The translations under genes and the position numbers were made by a program. A stretch of 38,305 nucleotides of DNA from a bacterium (GTDB lineage Bacteria; Planctomycetota; SKW154; DAOVDS01). Shown here piece after piece: positions 24,188 to 31,995 of the stretch. The stretch is taken from positions 1-38,305 of the forward strand of contig DAOVDS010000004.1 in NCBI GenBank assembly GCA_030669415.1, in the 5' to 3' direction. Below the pieces are notes generated by a model. It did no database searches. It was not told the DNA's origin and worked only from the letters and a program-made list of their open reading frames with translations. How positions within the stretch are numbered: position 1 is the first letter of the stretch; each line of letters opens with the position of its first letter.

Positions 24188-25729
24188 ATGTCCGAAGCAA
24201 CGGGCCGTCAGCGCAAGCTGACTAAGAGCTTGAATTTCAGACTTGTTTTCTTTGTCTGCGTCTTTCTTCTGGTAGCTAAGGGTACGTTCAGCTACATGAT
24301 GACGAGGATGGAACACGACGAGCTGATTGCGGAAGTGGTTAACGGCTCCAGGCGCTTCAGTGAAGGCATAAAGCGCTCAACCCGCTACGCCATGCTCAAG
24401 TTCGACCGCGAGGCGATGCACCAAATACTCGAGGAGGTCGGCCGCCAGGAGGATGTTGAGCGAGTCCGCATACTCAACAAGGAAGGCGATGTCATTATAT
24501 CCACACGGTCAGAGGAAATCGGCCACAAGGTAGACAAGCGCGAAGAGGCCTGCTACGGCTGCCACGATGTTGACAAGCCGCTCGAGAAACTGCCCATGTC
24601 GAGAAGGTGGCGCATTTTCGGGCAGTCCGGAGACCGCCGGGTCGGCATCGTCGACCCGATATACAACGAGCCGGACTGCTGGAACGCGCCGTGCCACCAG
24701 CATCCCGAAGACAAGAAAGTGCTTGGCGTACTCGATGTGATAGTCTCCGTAAAGGAAGTTGATGAACTGCTTGCAGCCAGTGCCTGGCGGCGGGCGATTT
24801 TCACCATTCTTGCAATCATAATCGTCGGTACCGTCATAAGCTACTACCTTTACCGCACAGTCACCGTCCCTGTGCGCCGCCTTGTCAGCGGTACGAAACA
24901 CCTCGCTGCCGGCGAGCTTGATTACCAGATTGCCGTCACCGACGCCACGGAAATCGGCTACCTCGCCCAGTCGTTCAACAGGATGGCACGCACACTCAAG
25001 GAACAGCAGCAGCAGGTCGTGCGGCAGGAGAAGCTCGCCTCGCTCGGACAGATGGCCGCCGGCATAGTACACGAAATAAACAACCCCCTTTCGGGAATCC
25101 TCATCTATGTGCGCCTTATGCTCAAGCAGATTGAAGCCAAGACCTTCGACCCGGATGAAGGGGCAAGCAACCTGTCCAAGATGGAACGGGAAGTGCAGCG
25201 CTGCTCTCGAATAATCCGCAATCTCCTCGATTTCTCCCGCCAGACCCCACCGCAACTGCGCAGGGTGGACATGGCGCAGGTGATAGAGGAAGCCCTGCTT
25301 ATCCTCGGCCACCAGGCGAGCCTCCAGAACATCGAGGTGGTGAAGAAATACGCACCCGATGCGCCGGTTGTCGAGGCCGACTTCGACCAGATGCGACAAG
25401 TGCTCAACAACATGTTCACCAACTCCATGCAGGCGATGAAGGATGGTGGCAAGATAATCCTGCGACTCTCCAGAGCGAAACCTGAATTTCTACCCGGCGC
25501 CAGGCGAGTACTCAAAGTGGAGATAGAAGACACAGGGTGCGGCATACCGGATGAGAGTCTCGGCAACCTTTTCACGCCCTTCTTCACCACCAAGGAGAAG
25601 GGAGAGGGGGTCGGTCTCGGGCTGGCCGTTGTCTACGGAATTATCCAGCGGCACAACGGCAGGATCGAAGTCTCGAGCAAGGTCGGGCAAGGCACGGTCT
25701 TCACAATATACCTGAGAGCACAGCAATGA
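24188..25729 (+). CDS. Sensor histidine kinase with c-type heme motifs in its periplasmic domain
   Basis: 513 residues. Transmembrane helices at about 18-36 and 203-222 bracket a periplasmic sensor. The sensor contains CYGCH (Cys122-His126), a CxxCH c-heme motif, and CWNAPCH (Cys164-His170), a CX4CH variant also used for heme c in some cytochromes. A HAMP domain follows (about 223-275), then a dimerisation domain with phosphoacceptor His295 in GIVHEINNPLSG, and a HATPase domain with N-box, DTGCGIP and GVGLGLAVVYGI. It probably senses redox state or a gas. Its stop overlaps the regulator start (ATGA). It is divergent from galE-rnf. Confidence 0.93.
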   Translation: MSEATGRQRKLTKSLNFRLVFFVCVFLLVAKGTFSYMMTRMEHDELIAEVVNGSRRFSEGIKRSTRYAMLKFDREAMHQILEEVGRQEDVERVRILNKEGDVIISTRSEEIGHKVDKREEACYGCHDVDKPLEKLPMSRRWRIFGQSGDRRVGIVDPIYNEPDCWNAPCHQHPEDKKVLGVLDVIVSVKEVDELLAASAWRRAIFTILAIIIVGTVISYYLYRTVTVPVRRLVSGTKHLAAGELDYQIAVTDATEIGYLAQSFNRMARTLKEQQQQVVRQEKLASLGQMAAGIVHEINNPLSGILIYVRLMLKQIEAKTFDPDEGASNLSKMEREVQRCSRIIRNLLDFSRQTPPQLRRVDMAQVIEEALLILGHQASLQNIEVVKKYAPDAPVVEADFDQMRQVLNNMFTNSMQAMKDGGKIILRLSRAKPEFLPGARRVLKVEIEDTGCGIPDESLGNLFTPFFTTKEKGEGVGLGLAVVYGIIQRHNGRIEVSSKVGQGTVFTIYLRAQQ

Positions 25730-27078
25730 AGAAACCCAAGCGAGTCCTGATAGTTGATGATGAAGAGATAATCAGGGACTCCATGGCGCAGTGGCTCGAG
25801 TCCTGCGGTTACGAGACCTACGTCGCATCCAACGGGAAAGAAGCAATCGAAGTGCTCAGGGACAAGCCGATTCCCGTTGTCCTGGCCGACCTCGTGATGC
25901 CTGTCATGGACGGAATAGCCTTCGTCAAGGAGGCCAGGCGCCTCTTCCCGAGTATCTCGGTTGTCATAATCACCGCACACGCCACCATAGAGACTGCCAT
26001 AACCGCCATGAGGGAAGGAGCGTGCGACTACGTCGAGAAGCCTTTCTGCCCGGAAGCTATCGAGCTGGTGGTCGCCAACCTCACGCAGCACCAGGAGCTG
26101 CTGGTGGAGAATGAGCGCCTGCGCCTGGCCCTGCACGAGAAGAACCGCCTTGAAGACCTCCTCTTCAAGAGCCAGAGCATGCAGCGCGTCGCGGACACTA
26201 TCCGCGCCGTGGCGCCCGCCAACACCACTGTCCTTATCGTCGGAGAAAGCGGCACAGGCAAGGAGCTTGTCGCAAGAGCCCTTCACAACCTGAGCGAGAG
26301 AAAGGGCAAGCCTTTCATAGCTGTGCCCTGCACCGCCCTGCCCGATTCCCTGCTCGAAAGCGAGCTCTTCGGACACGAGAAAGGGGCCTTCACCGGCGCC
26401 TCCTCACGCCGCAGGGGCCGGTTCGAGCTCGCCGATTCCGGCACCATCTTTCTCGATGAAATCGGTGACATCTCGAACAAGACCCAGCTTTCTCTCCTGC
26501 GTGTAATCGAGACGAAAGAGTTCACCCGCGTAGGCGGCAGCGAGCTCCTGAACTGCGATGTGCGCGTAATCTCCGCCACCAACCGAAACCTGCCCTCGCT
26601 CGTAAAAAGCGGCGCGTTCCGCGAAGACCTCTTCTACCGCCTCAACGTCGTCACCATCGAGCTGCCGCCCCTGAGAGAGCGCAGGGAAGACATCCCGCTG
26701 CTAACTCAGCACTTTCTCGAGAAGTTCTCGGCCGAGCAGAACAAGCCTGAAATCGAAGGGTTTGCACCGGAAGTGCTCAAAGCTCTCCTCGAATACGACT
26801 ACCCCGGCAACGTACGCGAGCTCGCCAACATGGTCGAACACGCCGTCCTCATGGCGGGGGGGACACAGGTGACACTCGAAGACCTGCCCAAGCCGCAAAA
26901 AGCCCTGGATGACACATACGCGCAGCCCCCTGCGGGCCTCACTCTGAGAGAAGTCGAGAGAATACAGATAGAGAAAACCCTCGAGCAAACAAAGGGTAAT
27001 CGTTCGAAAGCAGCCCGCATTCTCGGAATCGAACGTGCCACACTCTACAATAAACTGAAAGCCTACGGCTTGATGTAA
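25726..27078 (+). CDS. NtrC-family sigma-54-dependent response regulator
   Basis: 450 residues with the full three-domain layout. The receiver (1-120) has Asp11/Asp12, phosphoacceptor Asp55, Thr83 and Lys105. The AAA+ domain has Walker A GESGTGKE (173-180), the sigma-54 contact loop GAFTGA (220-225), Walker B IFLDEIGD (241-248) and FREDLFYRL. A C-terminal Fis-type helix-turn-helix (about 410-450) contains GNRSKAARILGIERATLYNKL. It overlaps the kinase gene by 4 nt (ATGA), so they form a cognate pair. A consensus sigma-54 promoter begins 120 nt past its stop. Confidence 0.97.
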   Translation: MKKPKRVLIVDDEEIIRDSMAQWLESCGYETYVASNGKEAIEVLRDKPIPVVLADLVMPVMDGIAFVKEARRLFPSISVVIITAHATIETAITAMREGACDYVEKPFCPEAIELVVANLTQHQELLVENERLRLALHEKNRLEDLLFKSQSMQRVADTIRAVAPANTTVLIVGESGTGKELVARALHNLSERKGKPFIAVPCTALPDSLLESELFGHEKGAFTGASSRRRGRFELADSGTIFLDEIGDISNKTQLSLLRVIETKEFTRVGGSELLNCDVRVISATNRNLPSLVKSGAFREDLFYRLNVVTIELPPLRERREDIPLLTQHFLEKFSAEQNKPEIEGFAPEVLKALLEYDYPGNVRELANMVEHAVLMAGGTQVTLEDLPKPQKALDDTYAQPPAGLTLREVERIQIEKTLEQTKGNRSKAARILGIERATLYNKLKAYGLM

Positions 27079-27092
27079 ACTTATTATACACC

Positions 27093-27121
27093 CTGTTCAA
27101 AGTTTAGACACTTCCGAACAG
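27093..27121 (+). promoter_or_regulatory. Candidate activator-binding inverted repeat (UAS)
   Basis: CTGTTC (27093-27098) and GAACAG (27116-27121) form a 6-bp inverted repeat separated by 17 nt, about 80-105 nt upstream of the sigma-54 promoter, where enhancer sites usually lie. A related GTTC...GAAC pair lies nearer the promoter. The assignment is by position and symmetry only. Confidence 0.3.
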
Positions 27122-27197
27122 CCCCGCTCAGGCCCACACGATAATCACTTAATCTAACTCCTTATGCCACACCAAGTTCCCACATTGGTATCCGAAC

Positions 27198-27213
27198 TGG
27201 CACACCTATTGCT
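27198..27213 (+). promoter_or_regulatory. Sigma-54 (-24/-12) promoter
   Basis: TGGCACACCTATTGCT matches the RpoN consensus, with GG (27199-27200) and GC (27211-27212) exactly 10 nt apart. The implied start near 27224 gives a 39-nt leader with GAGGAGGG before the ATG at 27263. It lies directly downstream of the NtrC-type activator gene. Confidence 0.85.
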
Positions 27214-27262
27214 ATGTTCAGACTGGACGCAAACAACAACTGCATCTGAGGAGGGCATAGCA

Positions 27263-28174
27263 ATGGCGTTCGAGGAAAAATCAGTACTCGTGGTGGATGA
27301 CGAGGAAATTGTAAGGGAGTCGGTAGCTCAGTGGCTTCAGAGCGAGGGCTACAACGTTGACAGCGCGGCAGACGGACTCGAAGCGCTTGAGAGAGTCAAG
27401 GACCATGACTACGGTGTGATGGTCCTGGACATGAAGATGCCCGGGATGGACGGTCTGACAGTCCTCAAGCAGGTGCATGAGATAACCCCGCAGACCAAGG
27501 TGATAATCATCACCGCATACGCGAGCGTTGAGACAGCCGTGCAGGCACTCCAGGACGGTGCCGTTGACTACATTGTGAAGCCCTTTGAGCCCGAGAAGCT
27601 GGAGGCATCAGTTGCGAAATGGGTCGGCAGGCCCAAAATCACTTCGGGCAGCGCCTCCACAGAAACATCCTCGGCGAAATCGCAGGAAGAGGAGAGCGCT
27701 GTCGCCCTGACTGCCGTCCTCGAGAAGGCGAAAGAGCTTCTTGGCAGCGGAAACGCTGACGAAGCACTCGCCGCGATAAATGCCGCCCTTGGCGTCGCCG
27801 CCCCGCCCGCACCCGCGCCGGAGAAGGTAGCAGAAAAAGAAAAAGCCGCCCGGCCCAAGGTCAAGCCGGGCAAGTACTTCCCGCCACACTTCTGGGAAGG
27901 ATGCTTTATCTACACTTGCGGCAAGGATACCTGCCCGTTCACCGCCGAGTGCTTCGGCGCCCAGACAAAGCACCAGCGCGAGACGGAGAAGTTCATCCAG
28001 CATGTCAATCAGATACTGCTCGACGGCGGTACACTCACCGCACAGGAACAGGCGGAAGTTGACCACGCGACAAAACACCACGGCGCACAGCTCGACCCCA
28101 AGCAGGGCATCTATATAATCAGCAAGACCGCCCTGAGAAACAAGCCCGGACTCGGCGGCGCCTACTTCAGGTAG
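27263..28174 (+). CDS. Receiver-domain protein with Cys4 C-terminal domain
   Basis: 303 residues. ATG 27263 follows GAGGAGGG; the in-frame start at 27164 is upstream of the sigma-54 promoter and excluded. The receiver domain (1-122) has acids at 12-13, phosphoacceptor Asp56, Thr84 and Lys106. A linker follows with a TPR-like helix pair (about 150-178) and an Ala/Pro/Lys stretch. The C-terminal domain (about 205-303) begins HFWEGCFIYTCGKDTCPF, with Cys214, 219, 224 and 230, which could bind zinc or an Fe-S cluster. A His-containing segment and GLGGAYFR follow. No DNA-binding or enzyme domain was recognised. It is the likely target of the adjacent two-component pair. Confidence 0.92.
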   Translation: MAFEEKSVLVVDDEEIVRESVAQWLQSEGYNVDSAADGLEALERVKDHDYGVMVLDMKMPGMDGLTVLKQVHEITPQTKVIIITAYASVETAVQALQDGAVDYIVKPFEPEKLEASVAKWVGRPKITSGSASTETSSAKSQEEESAVALTAVLEKAKELLGSGNADEALAAINAALGVAAPPAPAPEKVAEKEKAARPKVKPGKYFPPHFWEGCFIYTCGKDTCPFTAECFGAQTKHQRETEKFIQHVNQILLDGGTLTAQEQAEVDHATKHHGAQLDPKQGIYIISKTALRNKPGLGGAYFR

Positions 28175-28212
28175 AATCCCAAGCCGCGTCCTTCAGGGCG
28201 CGGGCAATAAAG

Positions 28213-28246
28213 CCGCGGGTTTCAACCCGCGGATGTTCAGCCGCGC
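28213..28246. repeat. REP-like repeat, left copy
   Basis: A perfect hairpin CCGCGGGT-TTCA-ACCCGCGG (28213-28232). The 26-nt block from TTCAACCCGC (28221) to CCGCGC (28246) recurs with one mismatch at 28887-28912, on the other side of the two small genes. Confidence 0.75.
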
Positions 28247-28276
28247 TGTTTACAACGCGAGATAAGATTTCCAAAG

Positions 28277-28304
28277 CCCCGCCGTTTATCGGCGGGGTTG
28301 TTTT
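28277..28304 (+). terminator. Probable rho-independent terminator
   Basis: A perfect 8-bp GC stem CCCCGCCG/CGGCGGGG with loop TTTAT, followed by TTGTTTT. It would end the receiver-Cys4 transcript, though it may double as part of the REP-like block. Confidence 0.6.
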
Positions 28305-28337
28305 AGGCCCGCAGCCTGAGTGGAGAAGAGCCGCGGC

Positions 28338-28366
28338 TTGCTTTCGCCCGCACATTGTGGTATAAT
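28338..28366 (+). promoter_or_regulatory. Strong sigma-70-type promoter of the small two-gene unit
   Basis: TTGCTT (28338-28343), a 17-nt spacer, TATAAT (28361-28366). The implied start (about 28373) is only a few bases before the ATG at 28376, so the mRNA may be leaderless or nearly so. Confidence 0.65.
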
Positions 28367-28375
28367 AGAAGTGAG

Positions 28376-28564
28376 ATGAGAAACGCATTCTGCATCCTGA
28401 CAATCGCCCTGCTCCTCCCCGCCTGCAGCGGGGCTTCTCAACTCTTGCAGACAGTCTGTTGTGGCGGTAATAACTTATCAAGAGCACCTGGGACGGTCCC
28501 AGGTCAAGTCCACTTGGGAAATCTGGGCATATCCTTGGGCAACCCCCAAAAGGAGTGTAGTTGA
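28376..28564 (+). CDS. Very small predicted lipoprotein
   Basis: 62 residues. MRNAFCILTIALLLPACSG is a lipoprotein signal with lipobox LPAC; the mature part is about 45 residues, with CC and a C-terminal Cys, and was not recognised. It lies just behind a consensus promoter and its stop overlaps the TTG start of the next gene (TTGA), which supports real expression. Base composition looks less GC-rich than its neighbours. A remnant of a longer gene is possible. Confidence 0.5.
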   Translation: MRNAFCILTIALLLPACSGASQLLQTVCCGGNNLSRAPGTVPGQVHLGNLGISLGNPQKECS

Positions 28565-28872
28565 TTTCGCGCTCAGCAGTTACTTCGTTCGTTCTTGGCA
28601 TCTGGGGAGGTCTCCATTTCCCTCTCATTATCGTAGCATTGAGGTGTGGTGCATCTTCACTGACTGTTGTAATTCTGTGGGCTTCAGTTCTACCTGCGTG
28701 TATCGGAGCACTGGTCATGGGCGTAGTAGCTGTATGCAAACTCAGCCGCAGTCGAAGCACAGCAAAAGGCCAATGGATGGCGCTTATCGGGATGGTACTG
28801 AGTGGACTCGGACTATCGTTTCTGCCGGTGACAGCATATCTGATATTTATCCCACACCTATCGGTATTATAG
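28561..28872 (+). CDS. Small membrane protein, DUF4190-like
   Basis: 103 residues from TTG 28561, preceded by AAAAGGAG with 5-nt spacing and overlapping the previous stop by 4 nt. Three hydrophobic segments (about 8-28, 34-58, 74-96) are visible, with Gly-rich first and last helices and a basic loop CKLSRSRSTAKGQWMA. The pattern resembles DUF4190-type small membrane proteins. Function unknown. It is enclosed, with the small lipoprotein gene, between two REP-like repeats in direct orientation. Confidence 0.6.
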   Translation: MISRSAVTSFVLGIWGGLHFPLIIVALRCGASSLTVVILWASVLPACIGALVMGVVAVCKLSRSRSTAKGQWMALIGMVLSGLGLSFLPVTAYLIFIPHLSVL

Positions 28873-28876
28873 TGCG

Positions 28877-28986
28877 AGCCGCGCCCTTCAACCCGCGGAT
28901 GTTCAACCGCGCCGCCTGCGGCGCGGGGATATGATGCCATAAATGCCGCAGCCAAACAACCCCGCCGCACAGCAGCGGGGCTTCTA
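28877..28986. repeat. REP-like repeat block, right copy
   Basis: It contains the 26-nt block shared with 28221-28246 (here 28887-28912), a GC palindrome CGCGCCGC-CT-GCGGCGCG, a GCCATAAATG core as at 18760-18770, and a hairpin CCCCGC...GCGGGG ending in CTTCT like the element at 5061. Confidence 0.7.
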
Positions 28987-28996
28987 AAATGACACG

Positions 28997-29068
28997 AGCG
29001 GGTGAGGGGAGTCGAACCCACGACAGCAACGTTGGCAACGTTGCGCTCTACCACTGAGCTACACCCGC
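28997..29068 (-). tRNA. tRNA-Gly (GCC)
   Basis: 72 nt on the minus strand. The 7-bp acceptor stem is GCGGGTG/CACCCGC with discriminator T. The D arm is GCTCAGTGGTAGAGC, the anticodon stem CAACG/CGTTG with loop TTGCCAA (anticodon GCC), and the T loop is TTCGACT. The 3' CCA is not encoded. A good promoter lies just upstream. Confidence 0.97.
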
Positions 29069-29081
29069 TTACTACTCTTCA

Positions 29082-29109
29082 ATTCTACGTCCTGAGTCAC
29101 GACGGTCAA
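29082..29109 (-). promoter_or_regulatory. Promoter of tRNA-Gly
   Basis: Minus strand: TTGACC (29109-29104), a 16-nt spacer, TAGAAT (29087-29082), about 14 nt before the mature tRNA 5' end. Confidence 0.7.
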
Positions 29110-29529
29110 CCATTTTTTTGACGAAATCGACTGCCCGCTCTTGCAGTAATTCGGCTCAGCCCATATAATCCGGGAAGTAGTGGCTTGCCACTTTTGGAAA
29201 TAGCTGTTGAGTTTCCTGTGTTCTGGAAGTGAGGCGTAAACAGGAACGTACAATTTCAATAGTGACGGTGCAGTAGTTTTTGAGGCCCACGAACATTGTA
29301 GTCGAGATGGGTCCGCAGTTTGAGGGCAACCCGGACAGGACGTGCGAGGCTTTTGGGCACATTTCCGGCGCCATAGCAGGCGTGAAGCGCGGCCAGCCAG
29401 GTGCCGGTGCCGGGCCATAGTAGCGGCGGTTTGCGAAGACACCGATGTCTAACTTGGGAAGCTCTCGCGCGTATAACTCTTTAGGAAGCTCCGGCCACAA
29501 CAGATTCTTCGAACATCATGGGGGGACCG
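29110..29529. other. Gap of about 420 nt with no supported gene
   Basis: Between the tRNA promoter and the HtrA-like cluster. Short minus-strand frames (for example 29156-29500) lack a good ribosome site or recognisable motifs. No clear promoter for the cluster was found, although TATAAC occurs at 29472. It could hold a gene remnant or an unrecognised RNA. Confidence 0.5.
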
Positions 29530-30882
29530 ATGTCAGCAAGACGCGCAATTTCGACGGCAGTTCTGGTGCTGGTTGTCACGCTAACGGCAGCGCCGCTCTT
29601 CGCACAGGGGAGGAAAGACCTCGAAGACCTCCAGGACAAGACCATCGAGCTCATGAGGAAAGTCCAGAAAGCCACTGTGGCGATTCACTGCAAGCTCGAT
29701 GGCAAGAGGCCGACTACGCCGCGCCTCCCCGTGAGGGGCATGCGGCGCCGGCCCGGTGCGGGCAGCTACTTCGGCACAGGCGCGCTAATCAGCTCCGACG
29801 GTTACATCCTCACTTCCACAAGCGTCGTCCCTCCCAAGGGTAAAGAAATAAAGGTGTACTTCGAGAATGGCAAGGTCTACGATGCCAAGCTGGTCGGCTT
29901 CGAGGAAAGAAACAACGTAACCCTGATTAAGATAGACGCAACCGGCCTGCCCACGCTCAAGCTGGGCTCCTCTAAGAACGTCAAGGTCGGACAGGTAGCA
30001 TTCACTTTCGGCAACCCTTACGACTGCATCCTCAATGACCACCAGGTTGCCATTTCGATGGGCGTGGTCAGCGGAGTCTACCGGCTTCGCGGTGACGGCG
30101 ATTACACCGGCAGGGTCATCGAGACTGACGCAGCCCTGAACGCCGGCAACGACGGCGGGCCGCTCGTCAACGTCAGAGGCGAGGTTACCGGGATACTCAA
30201 TCTCAGCTATTCCTATTCCAAGTGGCTCAACGTCGCGGTCCCGATTGACCAGATTAAGTTCATCCTCGACGACCTCAAGAAGAACGCCGAGATAACCCCG
30301 AAGTACGGCTTTTCCATAGCGGAGGAAGCCTACCCGGGCGGCGGTGTCGAGCTAACCAAGGTGCGCAGGAACACGCCCGCGAGAAAAGCGAGGCTTCGCA
30401 GGGGAGATGTCGTGCTCGAAGTAGACGGCCTTGCCGTCGAGAACCCGGAGGAGCTCGCCAAGGAGCTCACCGTTCTGCCGCCGGGGAGCGAGGTCACTTT
30501 CCTCATCCGCCGCAGCGATGAGGAAATGGTCGTAAAGCTCACCTCCGGTAAGGTTGTCAAGGAGCGAAAGAAGCCGGAACCCGAGCCCGAGCCGGAGCCC
30601 GAGCCACAGCCGGTAGCCAGGGAGCGGGGCACCATGGGCGTGCGCGCCACCCAGGAGAAGGACCACCTTGTCATAACAAAGGTCGCCGAGGGCGGTGCCG
30701 GCGCCGAAGCGGGTATCAAGGTCGGCGACAAGCTGCTTGAAGCAAACGGCAAGAAGGTCAAGACGCTTGATGAGCTTTCCGCCATCCTCAAGAGCTTGCA
30801 TGCGGGCGACAAGATCGAGGTGCTCATCGAGCGGGACGGATGGACTAAGAAAATCGAGCTTACGCTGAAGAAGAAACAGTAG
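29530..30882 (+). CDS. HtrA-like pseudoprotease with two PDZ domains (catalytic triad lost)
   Basis: 450 residues. ATG 29530 is preceded by GGGGG; ATG 29518 is an alternative. A signal peptide (1-26) is followed by a trypsin-like HtrA domain (about 75-250). At the catalytic positions it has Ser98 in ILTSTSVV instead of His, Asn129 in NNVTLIKI instead of Asp, and Asp208 in AGNDGGPL instead of Ser. All three triad residues are therefore replaced while the surrounding fold motifs remain. PDZ1 (about 258-340) and PDZ2 (about 368-447) are joined by a (Pro-Glu)n linker (349-361). It is probably a periplasmic binding or regulatory protein, first of three paralogues in a row. Confidence 0.92.
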   Translation: MSARRAISTAVLVLVVTLTAAPLFAQGRKDLEDLQDKTIELMRKVQKATVAIHCKLDGKRPTTPRLPVRGMRRRPGAGSYFGTGALISSDGYILTSTSVVPPKGKEIKVYFENGKVYDAKLVGFEERNNVTLIKIDATGLPTLKLGSSKNVKVGQVAFTFGNPYDCILNDHQVAISMGVVSGVYRLRGDGDYTGRVIETDAALNAGNDGGPLVNVRGEVTGILNLSYSYSKWLNVAVPIDQIKFILDDLKKNAEITPKYGFSIAEEAYPGGGVELTKVRRNTPARKARLRRGDVVLEVDGLAVENPEELAKELTVLPPGSEVTFLIRRSDEEMVVKLTSGKVVKERKKPEPEPEPEPEPQPVARERGTMGVRATQEKDHLVITKVAEGGAGAEAGIKVGDKLLEANGKKVKTLDELSAILKSLHAGDKIEVLIERDGWTKKIELTLKKKQ

Positions 30883-30907
30883 GCATCCTCAATACAGGAG
30901 AACGCAG

Positions 30908-31978
30908 ATGAAGAAGATTCTCGTACTTGCGGCGGCCGCGGCGGTGCTCGCATTCGCACTCCCCGCGCCTGCCCAGGAATCCGAGCCCAAGGAAGACTCC
31001 AACCCGCTCGCCAAGCTGGAAGAGGCCTTCCAGAAAGCCGCCGACAAGGTCAAGGATGCGGTTGTCAGCATCGATGTCGAGCGCGACTCGTCCATCCCCG
31101 AGACGGATGACGAGAAGAAGCCCAAGCCCGTGCTCGGGCGCGAGGCACGCACAAGGCCGGGCAAGTACTACCGCCGCCCCAAGGGCCCTGTCAGCGGTGT
31201 GCTTGTCTCCTCTGACGGCTATATCGTCACCTCGCTCTTCAACGTCCGCGGCAACAACATCAAGAAAATCAAGGTCACGCTGCCCAGCGGCAAGCGGCTC
31301 GAAGCTACCCGCCTCGGCTGGGATGAGAACACTGACGTGGCAGTCATAAAGGTGAAGGGAAAAGACCTGCCGCACGTCAAGTTCGCCAAGACGAGCCACC
31401 TCAAGCCCGGACATTTCATCGTCGTTGTCGGAAGGGGTGATGACAGGCTCAGCCTCACTGTCAACTTCGGCATCGTCTCGGCACTCAACCGCCTCGACGG
31501 CAGGGCAATCCAGATAGATGCGGCCCTGAACTACGGGAACACCGGCGGTGTCGTCGTTGATATCGATGGCAAGGCTGTCGGCATTGCCTGCCACGTTTCC
31601 GACCGCGCCGTCACGGGCCAGAACTCCGGCGTCGGGTTCATGACTCCGCCGGAGAAGCTCCTCGAGAACCTCGTTCTTATGAAGGAAGGCGCCAAGATCA
31701 AGAAGGACAAGAAGCCCTTCCTCGGCGTGCAGGCATCGCAGGGCGCGAAAGACATAAAGGGCGCCGAGGTCGTTCGCGTACTGCCAAACACGCCCGCCGC
31801 CGAAGCGGGCATGCAGAACGGCGACATCATCGTCGAGTTCAACGGCGCCAAGATTACGGACTGGGACAGCCTGCGCGAGGAGATTGCAAAGACAACGGTC
31901 GGCCAGAAGGTGAAGCTGAAAATCAAGCGCGCCGACGCCGAAGTCACGCTGGAACTTGAAATGGGCGAGAAGCCCTGA
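30908..31978 (+). CDS. HtrA-like pseudoprotease with one PDZ domain
   Basis: 356 residues from ATG 30908 (CAGGAG upstream), 25 nt after the previous gene. A signal peptide ends near PAPAQ (23). The protease-like domain keeps Asp143 (NTDVAVIKV), but the His position is Phe111 (IVTSLFNV) and the nucleophile position is Thr212 (YGNTGGVV). It is predicted to lack normal serine-protease activity, although a Thr nucleophile without the His is not formally excluded. One C-terminal PDZ domain (about 270-354) has the AEAGMQNGDIIVEFNGAKI core. Second of three tandem paralogues. Confidence 0.92.
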   Translation: MKKILVLAAAAAVLAFALPAPAQESEPKEDSNPLAKLEEAFQKAADKVKDAVVSIDVERDSSIPETDDEKKPKPVLGREARTRPGKYYRRPKGPVSGVLVSSDGYIVTSLFNVRGNNIKKIKVTLPSGKRLEATRLGWDENTDVAVIKVKGKDLPHVKFAKTSHLKPGHFIVVVGRGDDRLSLTVNFGIVSALNRLDGRAIQIDAALNYGNTGGVVVDIDGKAVGIACHVSDRAVTGQNSGVGFMTPPEKLLENLVLMKEGAKIKKDKKPFLGVQASQGAKDIKGAEVVRVLPNTPAAEAGMQNGDIIVEFNGAKITDWDSLREEIAKTTVGQKVKLKIKRADAEVTLELEMGEKP

Positions 31979-31995
31979 TTCGAAAGGAGCCACAC

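Noticed and set aside
28877-28986. Possible CRISPR-like direct repeats around 28200-28990
   Set aside because: Only two copies of the shared block, about 670 bp apart with genes between them, and the units are palindromic REP-like sequences, not a regular repeat-spacer array.
28167-29054. Minus-strand open frame of 295 codons
   Set aside because: It runs through REP-like repeats, a plus-strand gene pair and the tRNA-Gly gene, so it cannot be a real protein gene.
29156-29500. Minus-strand frame of 114 codons upstream of the tRNA
   Set aside because: Its start is a TTG without a ribosome site, the composition is unlike neighbouring genes, and no motif was recognised; at most a remnant.
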